From Mameliella sp. MMSF_3455 (GTDB lineage: Bacteria; Pseudomonadota; Alphaproteobacteria; Rhodobacterales; Rhodobacteraceae), in contig NZ_JASHJL010000028.1 of the NCBI RefSeq assembly GCF_030733205.1, positions 1 through 64,000 of the forward strand: 64,000 nucleotides of DNA, read 5' to 3'. Positions within the stretch are counted from its first letter, which is position 1. Each line of letters starts with the position of its first letter. Below the pieces are notes generated by a model that searched no databases, was not told where the DNA came from, and worked only from the letters and a program-made list of their open reading frames with translations. A program made the translations under genes and the position numbers. Of the stretch, positions 61,001 through 64,000 are shown one piece after another.

Positions 61001-61506
61001 CGGCCACCACCACCCCAGGACGCCTTGAGCATCAGGGGATAGCCGATCTCTTCGGCTTCCTTGGTGATCGCCTCGAAATCATCGCCCAGCACTTCGGTCG
61101 CGGGGATGACCGGCACACCGGCCTCGATGGCGACCTTCCGGGCGCTGGCTTTGTCGCCAAGCGCGCGCATGGTTTCCGCCTTGGGCCCGATAAAGGTGAT
61201 GCCTGCGGCGGTACAGGCATCGACGAAATCAGGGTTCTCGGAAAGCAGGCCATAGCCCGGGTGGATCGCATCGGCACCCGAGGCCTTGGCCACACGGATG
61301 ATCTCTTCGATCGACAGATAGGCCTGAACGGGACCAAGCCCTTCGCCGATGCGGTAGGCCTCATCCGCCTTGAAGCGGTGCAGCCCCAGCTTGTCTTCCT
61401 CCGCGAAGACGGCCACCGTCTTCTTCCCCATTTCGTTCGCCGCACGCATGATGCGGATCGCGATCTCGCCCCGGTTGGCTACCAGGATCTTTTCAAAATC
61501 TGCCAT
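58063..61506 (-). CDS. pyc: pyruvate carboxylase
   Basis: This biotin enzyme carboxylates pyruvate to oxaloacetate (anaplerosis). The single 1147-residue chain has an N-terminal biotin carboxylase domain (residues 1-450; KILVANRGEIAIRI, MLKASWGGGGRGMR), the carboxyltransferase TIM barrel (about 530-800; FRVFDSLNW, FHTHDTSG), a tetramerisation region and the C-terminal biotinyl domain with EAMKMET (Lys1113). I chose ATG 61506 (MADFEKILVANRG), the standard start; longer frames lack family sequence. Its terminator is shared with nothing downstream on the same strand. Confidence 0.97.
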   Translation of the reverse strand: MADFEKILVANRGEIAIRIMRAANEMGKKTVAVFAEEDKLGLHRFKADEAYRIGEGLGPVQAYLSIEEIIRVAKASGADAIHPGYGLLSENPDFVDACTAAGITFIGPKAETMRALGDKASARKVAIEAGVPVIPATEVLGDDFEAITKEAEEIGYPLMLKASWGGGGRGMRPIESADELKDKVLEGRREAEAAFGNGEGYLEKMITRARHVEVQILGDKQGHIYHLYERDCSVQRRNQKVVERAPAPYLSEAQREELCELGRKICAHVNYECAGTVEFLMDMETGKFYFIEVNPRVQVEHTVTEEVTGIDIVQAQILIAEGKSLAEATGKASQYDIRLTGHALQTRITTEDPSNSFIPDYGRITAFRSATGMGIRLDGGTAYAGGVITRFYDSLLVKVTAKAPTPEQAIRRMDRALREFRIRGVTTNIEFVINLLKHPTFLNNQYTTKFIDTTPELFDFKKRRDRGTKVLTYIADITVNGHPEVQGRAKPHPDLKPARAPQVPLETPPAGTKNLLDEKGPQAVADWLAAQKQVLITDTTMRDGHQSLLATRMRSLDMIQVAPAYAHKLPQLFSVECWGGATFDVAYRFLQECPWQRLRDLRERMPNLMTQMLLRGANGVGYTNYPDNVVQFFVKQAAETGVDVFRVFDSLNWVENMRVAMDAVLETGKICEGTICYTGDILDPDRAKYDLKYYVAMGNDLRDAGAHILGLKDMAGLLKPNAAAALIKALKEEVGLPIHFHTHDTSGAAIATIMEAARAGVDAVDAAMDALSGNTSQPTLGSIVEGLRFTERDTGLDMAAIREISNYWEAVRGQYAAFESGMQSPASEVYLHEMPGGQFTNLKAQARSLGLEERWHEVAQTYADVNKMFGDIVKVTPSSKVVGDMALMMVSQGLTRADVEDPKKDLSFPDSVIDMMKGNLGQPPGGWPKKIQKKILKDDKPFTERPGLKAAPINIDDARKELEGKLEGVAFDDEDLNGYLMYPKVFTDYAARHETYGPVRTLPTRTFFYGMEPGEEITAEIDPGKTLEIRLQAVGETHDDGEVRVFFELNGQPRTVRVPDRKAQGSSAARPKAELGNPCHIGAPMPGVVATVVATVGQQVKEGDLLLTIEAMKMETGLHAERDGTVKAVHVTPGGQIDAKDLLVELE

Positions 61507-61601
61507 GTGTCGAGGGTCCTTCTCCGGCACAGTTGCGCGATTTTGCGCAATATTATTACTTTGAGAGTATGCCGCGACGCAGCGCAAGAGGGGTTTGCAA
61601 A

Positions 61602-62759
61602 TTATTCCTGCGCGACGGTCGCGTTTGCAAACCCATATTTCCCGCGCAGGTCGACAGGCCGCGGCACGCCGAGCTGACCCAGATTGGCCACCAGGTCCCG
61701 GCGCAGGATCTCTGTCAGATGGGCCGGCCCGGATGCGCCCAGGGCACAGACCGCATAGTGCCAGGCCCGGCCCAGCATGACAAAATCCGCCCCCAGGGCG
61801 ATGGCCCGCAGGATGTCCAGCCCGCCCTCTATCCCGCTGTCAAAGATCACCGGCAGGCGCGTCGCGGCGCGCACCGCGGGCAGGCAGGACGCCGCGCCGG
61901 GCGCCCCGTCGAATTGCCGCCCGCCGTGGTTCGAGACCCAGACCGCATCCACGCCTTCATGCTCAAGCCGTTCCGCGTCCTCGGGTTTGAGCACGCCCTT
62001 GACCACGAGCGGCCCGTCCCAGGCGTCGCGCAGCCAGCGCAGGTAGTCCCAATCCGGCGCCGTGCGCAGGAGATAGCCGATATGCGCGGTGGGGTCGCGG
62101 CTGGCCATGTCCTGCGAATAGCGGTCGAGCGTTTTCATCCGGGGCATCCCGGCGCGCAGTCGCGCCAGCGACCAGGCCGGGCGCATCGCGCATTGCAGCG
62201 CGATCCGAGGCGTGATCCGGGGCGGCTGCACCAGCCCGCCCTTGACCTGCCGTTCCCGGCGCGAGGCCACCGGCACATCCACCGTCACCACGAGGACGTG
62301 AAAACCGCTGGCCTTCGCGCGCGCCAACATGTCGCGCCGCATCTCTGGGTCGCGCGGCGGGTAAAGCTGGAACCAGCCCTTGCCGCCGGTCTCCGGGCCC
62401 ACCTCTTCGGGCGTCGCGTTGGCCACGGTCGACAGGGTATAGGGCAACTCTGCCCCTGTCGCCGCCCGCGCCAGCATCCGTTCCGCCCCGGGCCAGAGCA
62501 GGCCGGACTGACCCACGGGCGCGACACCGAAGGGCAGGGGGTGGGTTTCGCCGAACAGGGAGGCAGAGAAATCCGGGACAACCTCGCCGTCGAGGATCGA
62601 GGGTGTGAACAGGACCGAATCGAGCGCCGCGCGATTGCGGCGGGCGGTGGCCTCTGTTCCCGTCGCCGTGTCTAGGTAGGCCCAGGCGAATCGTGGCACG
62701 CGGCTCTCTGCGGCGCGGCGCAGATCGGCGACAGTCATGTAGCGGCTGTGCAGGTCCAT
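61602..62759 (-). CDS. FMN-dependent alpha-hydroxy-acid oxidase/dehydrogenase (LldD family)
   Basis: This flavoenzyme of the lactate/glycolate oxidase family has 385 residues from ATG 62759 (MDLHSRYMTVADLRRAAES). The catalytic loop VWVSNHGGRQFDG contains the active-site His and Arg, LPVIFDSGIEGGLDILRAIALGA holds the phosphate site, and GKGWFQLYPPRD is the FMN contact. An ATG at 62819 would add 20 residues. The substrate (L-lactate, glycolate or another 2-hydroxy acid) cannot be decided. It runs in the same direction as pyc with about 95 bases between. Confidence 0.92.
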   Translation of the reverse strand: MDLHSRYMTVADLRRAAESRVPRFAWAYLDTATGTEATARRNRAALDSVLFTPSILDGEVVPDFSASLFGETHPLPFGVAPVGQSGLLWPGAERMLARAATGAELPYTLSTVANATPEEVGPETGGKGWFQLYPPRDPEMRRDMLARAKASGFHVLVVTVDVPVASRRERQVKGGLVQPPRITPRIALQCAMRPAWSLARLRAGMPRMKTLDRYSQDMASRDPTAHIGYLLRTAPDWDYLRWLRDAWDGPLVVKGVLKPEDAERLEHEGVDAVWVSNHGGRQFDGAPGAASCLPAVRAATRLPVIFDSGIEGGLDILRAIALGADFVMLGRAWHYAVCALGASGPAHLTEILRRDLVANLGQLGVPRPVDLRGKYGFANATVAQE

Positions 62760-62882
62760 AGCGGTATCTGCCGTCGGAAAGCCGCGGTCCGCAAGCGGGT
62801 CGACCTGCATTCGCCTCAAATCTTCAACTTATTTTAAGTGCCGTGGCGGAGTGTGTGGGCATCGACACGGAAAGGACAGCCC

Positions 62883-63371
62883 ATGCACGCGATGATCGTC
62901 GACCACGATGCCACCCGGCTTGAACGCAGCCAGATCGCCTTTCTGGAGGCGGGGATTCACGTCACCGGCTCTGGCAGCCATGCGGTGGCCGAAACCTGCC
63001 TGAAACGCGCGGTGGTGGACGTGCTGGTGCTGGACGATGATTGCGGTCCGGAACGGATCGCGGCGCTGACCGCGCTGGCGCAGCGCCGCAATCCGCGGCT
63101 TGTCACCCTGATGCTGGCCGGTGACGTGGGCGCGGCGACGGATCTCTATTCCGACGCCGTGACCTCGCTGCATTGCGTGCTCGACGGTCGCGTGTCTCCG
63201 CGTATGGTGGCACGCATGGCGCAGGCCTCGCTTGCAGGCCGCGCTGCCTGCAAGATGACCCCGGTGCGCGCCGATTCCGCGCCGCAGCCCGCCCAAGACA
63301 TGCCGCTGCCGGTCTTTTCGACCACCCGGCGCAAACCGGTCCTGCCGACCGAGGTGGCCATGCACGCCTGA
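62883..63371 (+). CDS. receiver-like (CheY-fold) protein, degenerate
   Basis: This is a 162-residue single-domain protein. IVDHDATRLERSQIAFLEAG starts like a response regulator receiver, with acidic Asp7/Asp9 and a phosphoacceptor-like cluster at 51-53 (LVLDDDC). The conserved Thr/Ser and Lys of active receivers are not obvious (VTLMLAGDVG is followed by ...LHCVLDGR). The C-terminal 45 residues are basic and disordered-looking. It may be a stand-alone or pseudo-receiver. Start ATG 62883 follows GGAAAGGAC. It is followed by the helicase gene. Confidence 0.7.
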   Translation: MHAMIVDHDATRLERSQIAFLEAGIHVTGSGSHAVAETCLKRAVVDVLVLDDDCGPERIAALTALAQRRNPRLVTLMLAGDVGAATDLYSDAVTSLHCVLDGRVSPRMVARMAQASLAGRAACKMTPVRADSAPQPAQDMPLPVFSTTRRKPVLPTEVAMHA

Positions 63372-63475
63372 CCGCTGGCCGATCGCGGCGCCGGGGTGTG
63401 AAAATCCCCGGCGGGGTGTGGAACACAAGGCGAACACGGCTTTCCCTGCGCGCGCAATGACGCTAGATTGGCGTC

Positions 63476-64000
63476 ATGAGCAGTTTCGATGAATTCGACG
63501 CATTCGAGGCGTCCTCGCTGTCGGCGCGCGCAATGGCCGCGCGCCCGGCCCCCTACCTGGACGAGCTGAACCCCGCGCAGCGCGAGGCGGTGGAAACGCT
63601 CGACGGGCCTGTCCTGATGCTGGCCGGGGCCGGGACGGGCAAGACCAAGGCACTGACCTCGCGGGTTGTTCACCTGCTGAACACCGGGCGGGCCCGCCCG
63701 AACGAGGTGCTCGCCGTGACCTTTACCAACAAGGCCGCGCGCGAGATGAAGACCCGGATTTCCAACATGCTGGGCCAGACGGTCGAGGGGATGCCCTGGT
63801 TGGGCACCTTCCACTCGATCTGCGTGAAACTGCTGCGCCGCCATGCGGAACTGATCGCCGACGATGCCGATTCGGTGGTCGAGGGCGCGGCGGAGCCCCC
63901 CGGCCCGCATCTGAAGTCCAACTTCACAATCCTCGACACCGATGACCAGCTGCGCCTGCTCAAGCAACTGGTCCAGGCCGAGGGCATCGACGACAAGCGT
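63476..64000 (+). CDS. uvrD: UvrD/PcrA-type ATP-dependent DNA helicase (5' part, cut by window)
   Basis: This superfamily 1 helicase for nucleotide excision and mismatch repair is present with its N-terminal ~175 residues only. LNPAQREAVETLDGPVLMLAGAGTGKTKALTSR shows the Q-type motif and Walker A. Motif Ia (LAVTFTNKAAREMKTRI) and GTFHSICVKLLRRH, FTILDTDDQLRLL follow. ATG 63476 begins MSSFDEFDAFEASSL. A leader of about 40 residues precedes the first motif. The reading frame continues past position 64000. Confidence 0.94.
   Translation, partial: MSSFDEFDAFEASSLSARAMAARPAPYLDELNPAQREAVETLDGPVLMLAGAGTGKTKALTSRVVHLLNTGRARPNEVLAVTFTNKAAREMKTRISNMLGQTVEGMPWLGTFHSICVKLLRRHAELIADDADSVVEGAAEPPGPHLKSNFTILDTDDQLRLLKQLVQAEGIDDKR

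Noticed and set aside
58117-61677. A 1186-residue open frame antisense to pyruvate carboxylase
   Set aside because: Its length reflects GC-rich codon usage of pyc on the other strand; it has no ribosome site and no recognisable domains.

Overview
The window looks like chromosomal DNA from a Rhodobacteraceae/Roseobacter-group alphaproteobacterium. The evidence is high GC, TRAP transporters, a fused E/F NADH-module protein, a DUF2147 pair, an ADP-forming acyl-CoA synthetase, a biotin-dependent pyruvate carboxylase and a type A RNase P RNA. No plasmid, phage or insertion-sequence genes were recognised. There is no CRISPR array and no rRNA operon.

Region 1 (1-14909) is a catabolic island. A three-gene TRAP transporter (dctPQM), a split thiamine-diphosphate transketolase and an SDR dehydrogenase lie on the minus strand. 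A GntR/FadR-type regulator, a fumarylacetoacetate-hydrolase-family enzyme, an acyl-CoA dehydrogenase, an ADP-forming acyl-CoA synthetase, a BKACE-type beta-keto acid cleavage enzyme and two Gfo/Idh/MocA oxidoreductases lie on the plus strand. Three copies of the palindrome TGGTATACCA sit in the two divergent promoter regions and fit the operator of the local GntR protein. The substrate is unknown; uptake of an organic or sugar acid, oxidation, C-C cleavage and CoA activation are all represented. A palindromic repeat occurs once between genes and once in frame inside the acyl-CoA synthetase.

Region 2 (15000-25150) holds metF with divergent metR, a cold-shock protein, an ArsC-like protein, a bufferin-type operon (cysteine-containing precursor, DUF692/MNIO enzyme, DUF2063 partner, DoxX protein), a gamma-butyrobetaine-hydroxylase-like dioxygenase and thrS. 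Region 3 (25200-34900) contains an MFS transporter, a Tag-like glycosylase, three alpha/beta hydrolases, tandem SnoaL-like and methyltransferase genes, two decayed genes (VOC and GNAT families), rnpB, rpmG (L33), a cupin and a BAX-inhibitor-1-like membrane protein.

Region 4 (35000-48750) carries a LysR regulator, an AlkB-type membrane hydroxylase, a fused NuoE/NuoF-like subunit, ftsY, MgtC, DMT and YciB membrane proteins, an Lrp regulator divergent from an ornithine-decarboxylase-fold enzyme, an orphan form-II CoxL-type molybdoprotein overlapping a DUF2235 gene, and a candidate small RNA. Region 5 (48760-56730) is a histidine cluster (hisB-hisH-hisA-hisF-hisE, minus strand). It is interrupted by an oppositely oriented DUF2147 pair and contains degraded reading frames. 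A ClpP-like secreted protein with a truncated paralogue and two identical tRNA-Gly(GCC) genes follow. Region 6 (57279-64000) has a DUF2314 protein, pyruvate carboxylase, an FMN-dependent alpha-hydroxy-acid oxidase, a receiver-like protein and the 5' end of a UvrD/PcrA helicase cut by the window edge.
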